The notes under the pieces were generated by a model. That model was not told where the DNA came from and did not search any database. It was given only the letters and a program-made list of their open reading frames with translations. A stretch of DNA of 17,075 nucleotides from an uncultured Oscillibacter sp. Lineage in GTDB: Bacteria > Bacillota > Clostridia > Oscillospirales > Oscillospiraceae. The position numbers and the translations under genes are program-made. Below, one piece after another: positions 1 through 6,724 of this stretch; the first letter of the stretch is position 1; each line of letters opens with the position of its first letter. The stretch is from positions 1-17,075 of the forward strand of contig CAMXNV010000020.1 of assembly GCA_947245315.1 (NCBI GenBank), in the 5' to 3' direction.

Positions 1-837
1 ATCAACATCAACAACGACCACTCCGACGCCATGAGCGTCCGGGACGCGGGCTGGCTGATGCTGTTCGCCGAGACCAACCAGGAGGCCTATGACAACTACC
101 TCCAGGCTATGCGCATCGGCGAGGCCGTGTCCCTGCCCATCATGATCTGCCAGGACGGCTTTATCACCTCCCACGCCATTGAGAACATCGAGCTGGAAGA
201 GACCGAGGCGGTGCGGAAATTCGTGGGCGAGTACAAGCCCCAGCACTACCTGCTGAACAAGGACGAGCCCATCGCCGTGGGTCCTTACTCCACTCCCGTT
301 TACTACATGGAGACCAAACGCGCCCAGGCCCAGGCCATGATGGACGCCAAAGAGGTCATCAAAAAAGTAGCGGATGAGTTCGCCGCCTGGACGGGACGGC
401 AGTACGGCCTCATTGAAACATATGAGATGGAGGACGCGGAAGAGGCCATTATCATCATCGGCTCCTCCGCCGGAACGGCCCGGGAAGCCATCAAGCAGCT
501 CCGGGCCCAGGGCAAGAAGGTGGGCATGATTAAGATCCGCTCCTTCCGCCCCTTCCCCGCCGGGGAGATCGCCGAGGCCCTGAAACACGTAAAGGCCTTT
601 GCCGCCATGGACAAGGACGACAGCTTCAATGCCCACTGCGGGCCCATCTTCGCGGAAACCTGCGCGGGCCTGTACGCCAACGGGGTCTTCGGGCCCAAGG
701 GCATCAGCTACATCTACGGCCTGGGCGGCCGGGACGTGCGGGTGGAGAGCATCCAGCATGTCTTCGCGGACCTGGAGAAGATCGCCCAGACCGGCGAAGT
801 GGGCGAGACCTACCGTTACCTGGACGTGCGCGAGTAA
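1..837 (+). CDS. porA: Pyruvate (2-oxoacid):ferredoxin oxidoreductase alpha subunit, 3' part
   Basis: This is the C-terminal 278 residues of PorA. The reading frame is open from the first base of the window, so the start and roughly the first 110 residues (judged from the usual ~390 aa of the family) lie upstream. PorA pairs with PorB in the cytoplasmic enzyme that oxidises pyruvate with CoA to acetyl-CoA and CO2 and reduces ferredoxin. Seen here: the family stretch NNDHSDAMSVRDAGW at the very start (inside the pyrimidine-domain region of these enzymes), the PYSTPVYYMETKRAQAQAM segment in the middle, and a C-terminal domain II with GSSAGTAREAIKQL (about residues 154-167), KIRSFRPFP and a DKDDSF stretch. 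The ATG at 31 is an internal methionine, not the start. porB follows after 17 nt with its own ribosome binding site, so the two are one operon. A related 2-oxoisovalerate or 2-oxoglutarate enzyme cannot be wholly excluded, but this alpha/beta arrangement fits pyruvate best. Confidence 0.92.
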   Translation: MNINNDHSDAMSVRDAGWLMLFAETNQEAYDNYLQAMRIGEAVSLPIMICQDGFITSHAIENIELEETEAVRKFVGEYKPQHYLLNKDEPIAVGPYSTPVYYMETKRAQAQAMMDAKEVIKKVADEFAAWTGRQYGLIETYEMEDAEEAIIIIGSSAGTAREAIKQLRAQGKKVGMIKIRSFRPFPAGEIAEALKHVKAFAAMDKDDSFNAHCGPIFAETCAGLYANGVFGPKGISYIYGLGGRDVRVESIQHVFADLEKIAQTGEVGETYRYLDVRE

Positions 838-854
838 GGAGGGAGACAGTCAAC

Positions 855-1787
855 ATGGCCTATAATCTGAAGGAAAACGTCATGAAGGAAGACCGCTTTA
901 CCGGCGGTCATAGAATGTGCGCGGGCTGCGGCTGCCCCATCGCTGTGCGGACGGTGCTCCGGGCCCTGGAACCGGAGGACCACGCCGTGGTCTGCTCCGC
1001 CACCTGCTGCCTGGAGGTCTCCTCCTTCATGTATCCCTATACGTCCTACAAGGACAGCTTCATTCACAATGCCTTTGAAAACGCGGCGGCCACCCTCTCC
1101 GGTGTGGAGACGGCTTACCACGCCATGAAAAAGCGGGGAAAAATTGACGCCACGTACAAATTCATCGCCTTCGGCGGAGACGGCGGCACCTATGACATCG
1201 GCTTCCAGAGCCTCTCCGGCGCCATGGAGCGGGGCCACGACCTGGTCTACGTCTGCTATGACAACGAGGCCTACATGAACACGGGCATCCAGCGCTCCAG
1301 CTCCACCCCCCACTTTGCCGACACCACCACCACCCCGGTGGGCAAGGTCATCCCCGGCAAGCCCCAGCAGAAGAAGAACCTGACCAAGATCATGGTGGCC
1401 CACGGGATTCCCTACGTGGCCCAGACCACCTTCATCGGGAACTTCAAGGACATCAATGAGAAATCCCACAAGGCCATCTACACCCCCGGCGCGGCCTTCC
1501 TGAACGTCATGGCCCCCTGCCCGAGAGGCTGGCGCTATCCCAGCGAGGAGCTGATGGAGATCACCAAGCTGGCGGTGGAGACCTGCGTGTGGCCGCTGTA
1601 CGAGGTCATCGAGGGCAAGTACATCCTGAGCTACAAGCCCAAGAACAAGCTCCCCGTGGAGGAGTACCTCAAGGCCCAGGGCCGCTTCGCCCACATGTTC
1701 AAGCCCGGCAACGAGTGGATGATCGAAGAGGTCCAGAAGGAAGTGGACAAGAACTGGGAGGACCTGCTGAAGCTCTGCGAGCTGTAA
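855..1787 (+). CDS. porB: Pyruvate (2-oxoacid):ferredoxin oxidoreductase beta subunit
   Basis: Complete 310-aa thiamine-diphosphate-binding beta subunit, the normal family length. The CAGCG motif carries C22 and C25. Together with C51/C52 (TCCLEVSS) and C222 (APCPRGW) these are the expected ligands of the single [4Fe-4S] cluster of this subunit. The TPP/Mg motif is GGDGGTYDIG at about 107-116 with the pairing DNEAYMNTGIQRS at 136-148. It works with PorA in pyruvate oxidation and feeds electrons to ferredoxin. The gamma and delta subunits are not in the window and may lie upstream of porA. An AGGAGGG Shine-Dalgarno at 837-843 overlaps the porA stop and sits 11 nt before ATG 855. A second ATG at 882 is possible but has a weaker site. 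A strong terminator follows at 1816-1854. Confidence 0.96.
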   Translation: MAYNLKENVMKEDRFTGGHRMCAGCGCPIAVRTVLRALEPEDHAVVCSATCCLEVSSFMYPYTSYKDSFIHNAFENAAATLSGVETAYHAMKKRGKIDATYKFIAFGGDGGTYDIGFQSLSGAMERGHDLVYVCYDNEAYMNTGIQRSSSTPHFADTTTTPVGKVIPGKPQQKKNLTKIMVAHGIPYVAQTTFIGNFKDINEKSHKAIYTPGAAFLNVMAPCPRGWRYPSEELMEITKLAVETCVWPLYEVIEGKYILSYKPKNKLPVEEYLKAQGRFAHMFKPGNEWMIEEVQKEVDKNWEDLLKLCEL

Positions 1788-1815
1788 GCCCTTCCCCTTC
1801 TCATACTCTCCAAGG

Positions 1816-1854
1816 CCGCCGGGGCCCCGGAAGTTCCGGGGCCTTGGCGGTTTT
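1816..1854 (+). terminator. Intrinsic terminator of porAB
   Basis: A 17-bp stem (1816-1832 with 1834-1850, including two G-U pairs) is almost perfectly palindromic around a GGCCCCGGAA/TTCCGGGGCC core, and TTTT follows directly. It begins 28 nt after the porB stop, and no other gene lies between. Confidence 0.85.
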
Positions 1855-1886
1855 CAGATTGGCTTGGGAAAAAGTGAAATTCATGG

Positions 1887-1915
1887 GTGACAAGCCGGGG
1901 GGACTATGATATAGT
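1887..1915 (+). promoter_or_regulatory. Sigma-A type promoter for the plus-strand GT2 gene
   Basis: GTGACA (1887-1892, 5/6 to TTGACA) and TATAGT (1910-1915, 5/6 to TATAAT) are separated by exactly 17 nt. This lies in a short AT-rich patch between the porAB terminator and the next gene. Transcription would start near 1922 and give a leader of about 110 nt. Confidence 0.7.
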
Positions 1916-1934
1916 AATCCATGCCGGAGACGGC

Positions 1935-1977
1935 GCCCGGGCCCCTCCCGGGCCTCCCTCCCCCGCCCTCCGGGCGG
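1935..1977 (+). other. Two GC hairpins in the 5' leader of the GT2 gene
   Basis: Two perfect hairpins follow each other in the predicted leader: GCCCGGG/CCCGGGC (1935-1941 with 1947-1953, 5-nt loop) and CCGCCC/GGGCGG (1963-1968 with 1972-1977, 3-nt loop). Neither has a T run, so they are not terminators. They could stabilise or fold the leader. No known riboswitch class was recognised. Confidence 0.4.
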
Positions 1978-2031
1978 ACCAAAACACCTCTGCCGCCCCG
2001 GACTGGAGGCGCGCCAAGGAGAGAAACGGCT

Positions 2032-3048
2032 ATGCGTCCCGACAATACACCGCTTCCCTTTCAAAGCGGCCTGGTCTCCGTGATCACGCCGGTCTACAAC
2101 GGCGAGACCTACCTGTCCCGGCTGCTCACCTCCCTGCTGTTCCAGAGCTACCCCCATCTGGAGATCATCCTCTCGGACGACGGTTCCACCGACGGCACCC
2201 TCCGCATCGCGGAGGGCTTCCGGGAGCGCTTCCTGGCCAAGGGCTGCGGCTTCCGGACGGTGACCGGCCCCCATAAAAACGCCTCCGCCGCCATCAACCG
2301 CGGGCTGCCCTACGTGACGGGGGAGTTCCTCATCTGGCCCGACGGGGACGACGCCCTGGAGCCGGACTCCGTTCAAAAGCGGGTGTACTTCCTCCGGGCC
2401 CACCCGGAGTATCAGTGCGTCCGCTCCCTGCCCTTCTACTTCGACGTGGAGACCGGAACGCCCGGCGCGAAGCCCGACGAGTCCATCGGGGACCTGGACA
2501 ACGAGGACCTGTTCTGGCCCCTGCTGGAGGCCAGAACCTACGTCTGCTGCGGCTGCTACATGCTCCGGTCCCGGCCTTTTTTTGAGATCTACCCGGACCG
2601 CCGTATTCCTGAGTACGGCATCGGTCAGAACTTCCAGATGCTGCTGCCCTTCATGTACCGCTACAAGTGCCCCACCCTGCGGGAGCCCCTGTACGTGGTC
2701 ACCCTCCGGCGGGGCAGCCACTCCCGGACGCCCCTGACCCAGGCCCAGGAGACGGCCAAGTACGCCGCCTACGAGCGCCTGGCGGATGAGATCGCCGGGC
2801 TCTGCCACCTGGACCCGGAGGAGCGGAAGCGGGTCCAGCGCTGGAAGCTGCGGCGCAGGTACGCCCTCTCCCTGAAATACGGGCGCAAACGGGGCTCCTT
2901 CCTGGCGCTGTACCGCCTGTACGCCTGCGGGGACCTCTCCCTGACCTCCCTGGCCAAGAACACCGCCTGGATTTGTTTCTTCAACAACCCCACCGGCAAA
3001 AAGCTGTACCAGGCCTACAAGGCCCGGCACGAAAAGCCCCAAGCGTGA
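2032..3048 (+). CDS. Family 2 glycosyltransferase (GT-A fold)
   Basis: A 338-aa cytoplasmic GT2 enzyme expected to transfer a sugar from a nucleotide donor during surface polysaccharide or glycolipid synthesis. The N-terminal GT-A domain runs from VSVITPVYNGETYL (about 15-28) through the nucleotide-binding DDGSTDG (49-55) to the metal-binding DXD-type WPDGDDAL (102-109). The C-terminal half is basic and less conserved, with no clear membrane segment. The ATG at 2032 is chosen because AAGGAGAG (2016-2023) lies 8 nt upstream. The frame is open to an ATG at 1921, but the extra 37 residues are proline/arginine-rich leader translation with no ribosome binding site. The gene stands alone between its own promoter and a terminator shared with the convergent GT2 operon. 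The sugar and acceptor cannot be read from sequence. Confidence 0.88.
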   Translation: MRPDNTPLPFQSGLVSVITPVYNGETYLSRLLTSLLFQSYPHLEIILSDDGSTDGTLRIAEGFRERFLAKGCGFRTVTGPHKNASAAINRGLPYVTGEFLIWPDGDDALEPDSVQKRVYFLRAHPEYQCVRSLPFYFDVETGTPGAKPDESIGDLDNEDLFWPLLEARTYVCCGCYMLRSRPFFEIYPDRRIPEYGIGQNFQMLLPFMYRYKCPTLREPLYVVTLRRGSHSRTPLTQAQETAKYAAYERLADEIAGLCHLDPEERKRVQRWKLRRRYALSLKYGRKRGSFLALYRLYACGDLSLTSLAKNTAWICFFNNPTGKKLYQAYKARHEKPQA

Positions 3049-3052
3049 AAAG

Positions 3053-3094
3053 CGCCCCCGGTTCCCGCCTGTGCGGGTCCCGGGGGCGTTTTAA
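3053..3094. terminator. Bidirectional intrinsic terminator between convergent GT2 genes
   Basis: Stem CGCCCCCGG (3053-3061) pairs with CCGGGGGCG (3080-3088), and an inner CCCGC/GCGGG pair sits below a CTGT loop. On the plus strand TTTT follows. On the minus strand the hairpin is followed by CTTTTC. It begins 4 nt after the plus-strand GT2 stop and ends next to the minus-strand GT2 stop at 3091, so it can serve both. Confidence 0.8.
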
Positions 3095-4131
3095 AATTCC
3101 AATCCGTGCATCCGCCTCTCCCAGCGCAGGTGCTCCAGCCTGCAAAGCAGGCCCGTCATCCAATACCAGCGTATCCGGAAGAAGAACATGAGAATCTGCC
3201 GTTTCAGCGTGCCCTTTTGGAGCCGCCGGGCTATGGCGGTTTTGCAGAAGCGGTTCTCCTGAATCTGTTCGCACAGCGCCACCTTCTCCTGGTGACCCAT
3301 GGCGTTCCGGGGGCTGAACACCACCCCCACCAGCGCCGACGTAATCAGGCTCAGCACATAGCAGGAGAACTCCGTCTCCAGCAGGGGCAGGGCCCCCCTG
3401 TCCTCCAGGGCCTGCCGGAGCTCCTCCAGCAGCCTGGCGTGGTTCTCCAGGAAGGTGAGGCTGAAGCGGTGAGAGGAGGAGTCGCTGTGAACGTCGTAGT
3501 AGTACACCCTTTTGGGCACGTAGACATAGCTCTCCGCCCGCAGCAAATACTCCGTGTGGAAAAGCAGGTCCTCCCCAAAGAACAGGCTCGTGGAGAAGCG
3601 AATCCCATATTGATCCAGAAGGGATTTCTTAAAGGCCTTGGCGCAGGCCGAGCGGAAGTTGGCGTTCCCGTTCCTCCGCAGCTGCTGGAGGGTCATCACC
3701 CGCCCGGCCAGGTCCAGCATGGCCTCCCGGCCCCGGGCCGTCCGGCTCTCCGCCCCCGCGCCCCCCAGCCCCGCCCTGGTGACGCTGTAGTCAAACAGGA
3801 TCAGGTCCGGGTCCTCCGACGTCCGCTTCACGATTTCCGAGAAGAGGTCCGGGGTGATAAAATCGTCCGCGTCCACGAACACCACCCACTGGCCCCGGCA
3901 CAGGTCCAGCCCCCGGTTCCGGGCGGCGGACACCCCCTTGTGCTCCTGGTGGAAGACCCGGATCCGGCTGTCCCGCTGGGCGTATTCCCGGCAGATCCGG
4001 AGGCTGCCGTCCGTGGAGCCGTCGTCCACGATCACAATTTCCAAATCACAGCCGGAGCAGGACGTCACCGAGTCCAGGCAGCGGTGGAGATACCACTCCT
4101 CATTGTAAACCGGAATCATCACGGATATCAA
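3091..4131 (-). CDS. Family 2 glycosyltransferase, downstream copy of a tandem pair (TTG start)
   Basis: A 346-aa GT2 enzyme with the GT-A domain at the N-terminus: ISVMIPVYNEEWYL, DDGSTDG at 36-42, GVSAARNRGLD near 66-76 and the metal-binding DADD at 87-90. The C-terminal part keeps FFGEDLLFHTEYLL and SHRFSLTFLENHARL. These match the neighbouring gene at the same positions, so the two arose by tandem duplication. I place the start at TTG 4131. GGGAGG (4139-4144) lies 7 nt upstream, the TTG overlaps the TGA of the upstream gene (TTGA), and the resulting protein starts MISVMIPVYN with the same length as its paralogue. A longer frame to ATG 4245 would add 38 residues inside the upstream gene and has no family support. 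Likely role: sugar transfer for a surface glycan, donor unknown. Translation is probably coupled to the upstream gene. Confidence 0.88.
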   Translation of the reverse strand: MISVMIPVYNEEWYLHRCLDSVTSCSGCDLEIVIVDDGSTDGSLRICREYAQRDSRIRVFHQEHKGVSAARNRGLDLCRGQWVVFVDADDFITPDLFSEIVKRTSEDPDLILFDYSVTRAGLGGAGAESRTARGREAMLDLAGRVMTLQQLRRNGNANFRSACAKAFKKSLLDQYGIRFSTSLFFGEDLLFHTEYLLRAESYVYVPKRVYYYDVHSDSSSHRFSLTFLENHARLLEELRQALEDRGALPLLETEFSCYVLSLITSALVGVVFSPRNAMGHQEKVALCEQIQENRFCKTAIARRLQKGTLKRQILMFFFRIRWYWMTGLLCRLEHLRWERRMHGLEF

Positions 4132-5168
4132 GGCGCCGCCTCCCTCTCTCTTTGGGTGGTGTGTCTCAGCCGCAGGTGCATGACCCGGCAGATCAAACCG
4201 GCTGTGTGATACCATCTCCGTTGAAACGCGAATAAGTACACCCATCTCCGGAGGGACTCCCGGGGCCGGTTGTGCTCCAAGGCCTCCTGAAAGACGGCGG
4301 TCTCCCGCAGCTCCTCGCAGAGGGCCCGCCGCTGGGCAAAGGGCCTCTCCCGGCGGGGATCGAAGATCAAATAGGTCAGCAGGGAGGCCATGTGGCTCAG
4401 CACGCAGGACGCATAGGCCCCCTCCAGGGCAGGGAAAAGCCCCCGCTCCTCCAGCAAGGTCTTCATCCGCTCCGCCAGCCGGGCGTGGTTGGACAAAAAT
4501 CCCTCGTGGTAGCGGTGGGAAACGGAGTCCCCATGGTACTCGTATCGATAGACCGCCGCGGAGATGTGCGCGCAGCTCCCGGCCCGGGACAGGTACTCCA
4601 GGTTAAACAGCCGGTCCTCCCCATAGAAGAGCGCCTCGTCAAAGGCGATGGACCACTGTTCCAGAAGGGCCCTGCGGTAGGCCCTCCCACAGACGGAGGT
4701 GAAATTCACCGTCCCGCCCTCCGGCAAAGGCCGGGGGACCAGGGTCCGCTCCAGCAGGCCCAGCAGGGCCCCGCCCTCATAGAGGGTCTCCGCCGGAGCC
4801 CCTCCGGAGGGGGGCAGCGGCCCCTCGGTAAAGTCGAACAACAGCAGGTCCCATTCCCCCGCCCGGTCCGCCAGGGACGGCAGGTCCGGGGATATCTCGT
4901 CGTCCGCATCCACGAACATCAGCCACTCCCCCCGGCTCTCCCGGATGCCCCGGTTGCGGGCGGAGGAGACGCCACGGTTCTCCTGGCTCAGCACCCTCAC
5001 CCGGCGGTCCCGCTCTTCGAAGGACCGGCAGAGGGCGAGGCTGCCGTCGGCGGAGCCGTCGTCGATCAAAAGCACCTCGAGGTCCGGACAGGCGGAGGCC
5101 AGCACCGCCTCCACGCAGCGGGTCAAATACCGCTCCCCATTGTAAACCGGAATGATTACGGAGATCAC
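4128..5168 (-). CDS. Family 2 glycosyltransferase, first copy of a tandem pair (GTG start)
   Basis: A 346-aa GT2 enzyme with MISVIIPVYNGERYL at the N-terminus, DDGSADG at 36-42, GVSSARNRGIRESRGEW at about 66-82 and DADD at 87-90. The conserved second-half segments FYGEDRLFNLEYL and SHRYHEGFLSNHARL follow. It is the paralogue of the gene just downstream (346 aa, motifs at identical positions), so the two probably act on different donors or successive linkages of one glycan. The start is GTG 5168. A GGAG at only 3 nt and an AAGGAAAGG about 12 nt away make a mediocre ribosome binding site. The start is nevertheless well placed because the domain begins there. The stop overlaps the TTG start of the next gene by 4 nt. 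A good promoter lies at 5209-5237. Confidence 0.89.
   Translation of the reverse strand: MISVIIPVYNGERYLTRCVEAVLASACPDLEVLLIDDGSADGSLALCRSFEERDRRVRVLSQENRGVSSARNRGIRESRGEWLMFVDADDEISPDLPSLADRAGEWDLLLFDFTEGPLPPSGGAPAETLYEGGALLGLLERTLVPRPLPEGGTVNFTSVCGRAYRRALLEQWSIAFDEALFYGEDRLFNLEYLSRAGSCAHISAAVYRYEYHGDSVSHRYHEGFLSNHARLAERMKTLLEERGLFPALEGAYASCVLSHMASLLTYLIFDPRRERPFAQRRALCEELRETAVFQEALEHNRPRESLRRWVYLFAFQRRWYHTAGLICRVMHLRLRHTTQREREAAP
4139..4144 (-). promoter_or_regulatory. Ribosome binding site that decides the TTG start at 4131
   Basis: On the minus strand GGGAGG lies 7 nt before TTG 4131, inside the last codons of the upstream GT2 gene. This spacing and the TTGA stop/start overlap are the main reasons to reject the ATG at 4245. 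Confidence 0.7.
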
Positions 5169-5208
5169 CGCTCCAGCCTGCCTTTCCTTCCCCTAATTAT
5201 ACAGATAT

Positions 5209-5237
5209 AGTATAGTATAAGCCGGGCGGAAAATCAA
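5209..5237 (-). promoter_or_regulatory. Promoter of the tandem GT2 operon
   Basis: On the minus strand TTGATT (5237-5232) and TATACT (5214-5209) are separated by 17 nt, each a good match to sigma-A consensus. The predicted start near 5202 leaves a leader of roughly 35 nt before GTG 5168. The -10 region lies in a TATAGTATAGTATAA repeat that stands out from the GC-rich surroundings. Confidence 0.7.
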
Positions 5238-5293
5238 CCTAGCGAACTGCTTCTAATTCCCTTTTTCTTCCCCGCCGGGCCGTCCCTCCGGCC

Positions 5294-5337
5294 CTTATCC
5301 TGGATAAGAATACCATTTCTCAGATAGGTTGTCAACC
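5294..5337. promoter_or_regulatory. Two palindromes between divergent GT2 and XRE promoters, candidate operators
   Basis: CTTATCC-T-GGATAAG (5294-5308) is a perfect 15-bp palindrome with a one-base centre. GGTTG-T-CAACC (5327-5337) is a perfect 11-bp one, ending 9 nt before the -35 of the XRE gene. Sites of this size beside an HTH gene are typical for autoregulation, but binding is inferred only. The sequences differ, so they may serve different proteins. Confidence 0.4.
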
Positions 5338-5346
5338 CCGCCGTTC

Positions 5347-5375
5347 TTGACTCAGAAAAGTCTTTGTGCTATACT
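5347..5375 (+). promoter_or_regulatory. Strong promoter of the XRE regulator gene
   Basis: TTGACT (5347-5352) and TATACT (5370-5375) are each 5/6 matches to consensus with 17-nt spacing. The predicted start near 5382 leaves only about 11 nt of leader, just enough for the Shine-Dalgarno, so control should be at transcription initiation. A GACT...AGTC pair (5349-5352 with 5359-5362) overlaps the -35 and spacer. Confidence 0.75.
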
Positions 5376-5392
5376 GGCGGCGAGGTGATCCC

Positions 5393-5740
5393 ATGGAGCT
5401 GAAGGACCGGATACAACTCATTCTGAACGAGCGGCAGCTGCGGCAGAAGGACCTGGCCGCGGCCCTCAAGGTCACGGACAGCTATGTGTCCAACCTGCTG
5501 AGCGGCAAGCGCCACAACCTCTCCGAGGCCCTGGCCCTGCTGCTGGAGCAGCTGTATGGCTACTCCGCCCGGTGGGTGCTGACGGGGGAGGGGGAGCGCC
5601 GCGCCTCAAAGGCCGGGGACCCCGGCCTCTCCCCCGCCCAGCGGCGGCTGATCGCCAGGGTCGAGACCCTGTCCCAGCCGGAGCTGGACGCCGTCAACGC
5701 CTTCATCGACTCGATGGAGGGCTATAAGAGGCGCGGCTGA
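5393..5740 (+). CDS. XRE-family helix-turn-helix transcriptional regulator
   Basis: A small 115-aa cytoplasmic DNA-binding protein. Residues about 3-58 form a Cro/CI-type HTH (XRE family): RIQLILNERQLRQKDLAAAL is helix 1 and the start of helix 2, and VTDSYVSNLLSGKR is the recognition helix region. A WVLTGEGE segment (about 61-68) follows, as in many phage-repressor-like XRE proteins (usually WLLTGEG). The last 40 residues are a charged helical tail that may dimerise. No peptidase or sensor domain is present. ATG 5393 is chosen for GAGGTGATC at 5382-5390. An in-frame ATG at 5366 lies inside the -10/+1 region of the promoter and is excluded. The gene is divergent from the GT2 operon, and the shared 220-bp intergenic region makes that operon a candidate target. 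It could equally be an orphan regulator. Confidence 0.88.
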   Translation: MELKDRIQLILNERQLRQKDLAAALKVTDSYVSNLLSGKRHNLSEALALLLEQLYGYSARWVLTGEGERRASKAGDPGLSPAQRRLIARVETLSQPELDAVNAFIDSMEGYKRRG

Positions 5741-5780
5741 AGCGAGGCCCGGGGCATCAACCGAGCCCTGCGGCCATCAA

Positions 5781-5875
5781 AAAGCCTCTCTCTCAAAGGG
5801 AGGCGGCACGGTCCCGGGGAGACCCCCTCAGTCACCGCCTCCGGCGGCGACAGCTCCCTCAAAGAGGGAGCCTTT
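5781..5875. repeat. Hairpin-rich intergenic repeat element (MITE/REP-like)
   Basis: About 95 bp with imperfect terminal inverted ends (AAAGCCTCTCTC on the left, GAGGGAGCCTTT on the right, 10 of 12 positions matching when inverted). Inside are GTCACCGCC/GGCGGCGAC (about 5831-5851) and a GCTCCCTC-AAA-GAGGGAGC hairpin (5853-5871). From memory, very similar AAGGCTCCCTC...GAGGGAGC units recur between genes in Oscillospiraceae and Faecalibacterium genomes. That is recollection, not a search. No transposase is encoded. Only one copy is present in this window. Confidence 0.5.
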
Positions 5876-5890
5876 GAGAACTCCAGACAA

Positions 5891-5928
5891 GGGGAGGCCC
5901 GGAGCGTGAGCTCCGGGCCTCCCCTTTT
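5891..5928 (+). terminator. Intrinsic terminator downstream of the XRE gene
   Basis: A perfect 15-bp stem (GGGGAGGCCCGGAGC at 5891-5905 with its complement at 5910-5924), a GTGA loop and a TTTT tail on the plus strand. On the minus strand the tail is only TTGTC, so it is weaker for the surface-protein operon ending at 5948, which has no other obvious terminator. Confidence 0.8.
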
Positions 5929-5947
5929 ACAAATTTCAAAACATCCC

Positions 5948-6721
5948 TCACCGCAGCGGGAACGCCAGCAGCTTCCGGGCGAAGGTGTCGCAGATGTACA
6001 GCGTGTCCCCCTGGACCAGCAGCCCCGCGGGGGCGATGGGGAAGAAGGAACGCAGGTTCGTGATGTCCCGGGCGATCAGCGTGGTCACCCGGCCGTTCTG
6101 AATCCGCCGGATGGCGCTGTTGGTGGTGTCGGAGACATAGACCGTCCCGTCCTTGTCCACGGCCACGCCCTGGGGGCTGGAAAAGCTGGCCTGGCCCCCC
6201 GTGCCGTTGACGAAGCCCGGGTTGCCGTTCCCGGCCAGGACGGCGCGGTTCCCCGTCTTGCTGATTTTCAGGACGCGGTTGGCCCCGCTCTCCGCGACGT
6301 ACAGGTCCCCGTCCTTCCAGCACAGGCCCATGGGCTCCGAGAGGCCGGTGGCCACGGTGGTGACCTCGCCCCGGGAGGTGATCTTCCGAATGGCCCCCTG
6401 GAGCGTGTCGGACACATAGAGGTTCCCCCGGTTGTCGGCGGCCAGGCCGGTGGGGCGGTGGAACTCCACGCCCAGCTTGCTGACGGTCAGGCGCTCCTCG
6501 CTGTGGCCGTTCAGCGTCTGGATGACCTCGGGCCGGATGATCCGGACCACGTCGTTCTCCGCGTCGGACACCGCCCAGCCGTCCAGGAAGGGGGCCACGG
6601 CCCAGGGGAGCTTGAAAAAGCTCTCCTTCAGCTCCGCGTCGTGATAGCCGCCCAGGGGCTGGCCGTAGGGGTCCTCCACGGTGTCCCCTCCGGCGTAGAC
6701 GGTGCTCCTGCCGTCCGCCAC
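5948..6721 (-). pseudogene. NHL-repeat (beta-propeller) C-terminal half of a split SLH-NHL surface protein
   Basis: This frame continues the SLH gene directly after an in-frame TGA (6725-6727). Read from GTG 6721 it gives 257 residues, but there is no convincing ribosome binding site there, so I treat it as the 3' half of one interrupted gene (5948-7438 in total). It holds several NHL-type blades: NLYVSDTLQGAIRKI (about 100-114), DLYVAESGANRVLKI (139-153), TVYVSDTTNSAIRRI (193-207) and TLYICDTFARKLLAF (240-254). The spacing suggests a six-bladed propeller. The first blade straddles the TGA: VTDTYNRVV ends the upstream part and RVADGRSTVYAGG resumes, where Trp (TGG) would be the natural residue. 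Such propellers bind ligands or other surface proteins; no specific function is evident. Alternatives are stop readthrough, a recent nonsense mutation or a sequencing error. Confidence 0.75.
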
Positions 6722-6724
6722 CCG

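Noticed and set aside
1887..1910. Alternative -10 TATGAT at 1905-1910 for the GT2 promoter
   Set aside because: Only 12 nt from the -35 GTGACA, too short. TATAGT at 1910-1915 gives 17 nt.
5265..5293. GGGCCG/CGGCCC hairpin upstream of the XRE gene as a terminator
   Set aside because: No T run follows on either strand, and both flanking genes are transcribed away from it.
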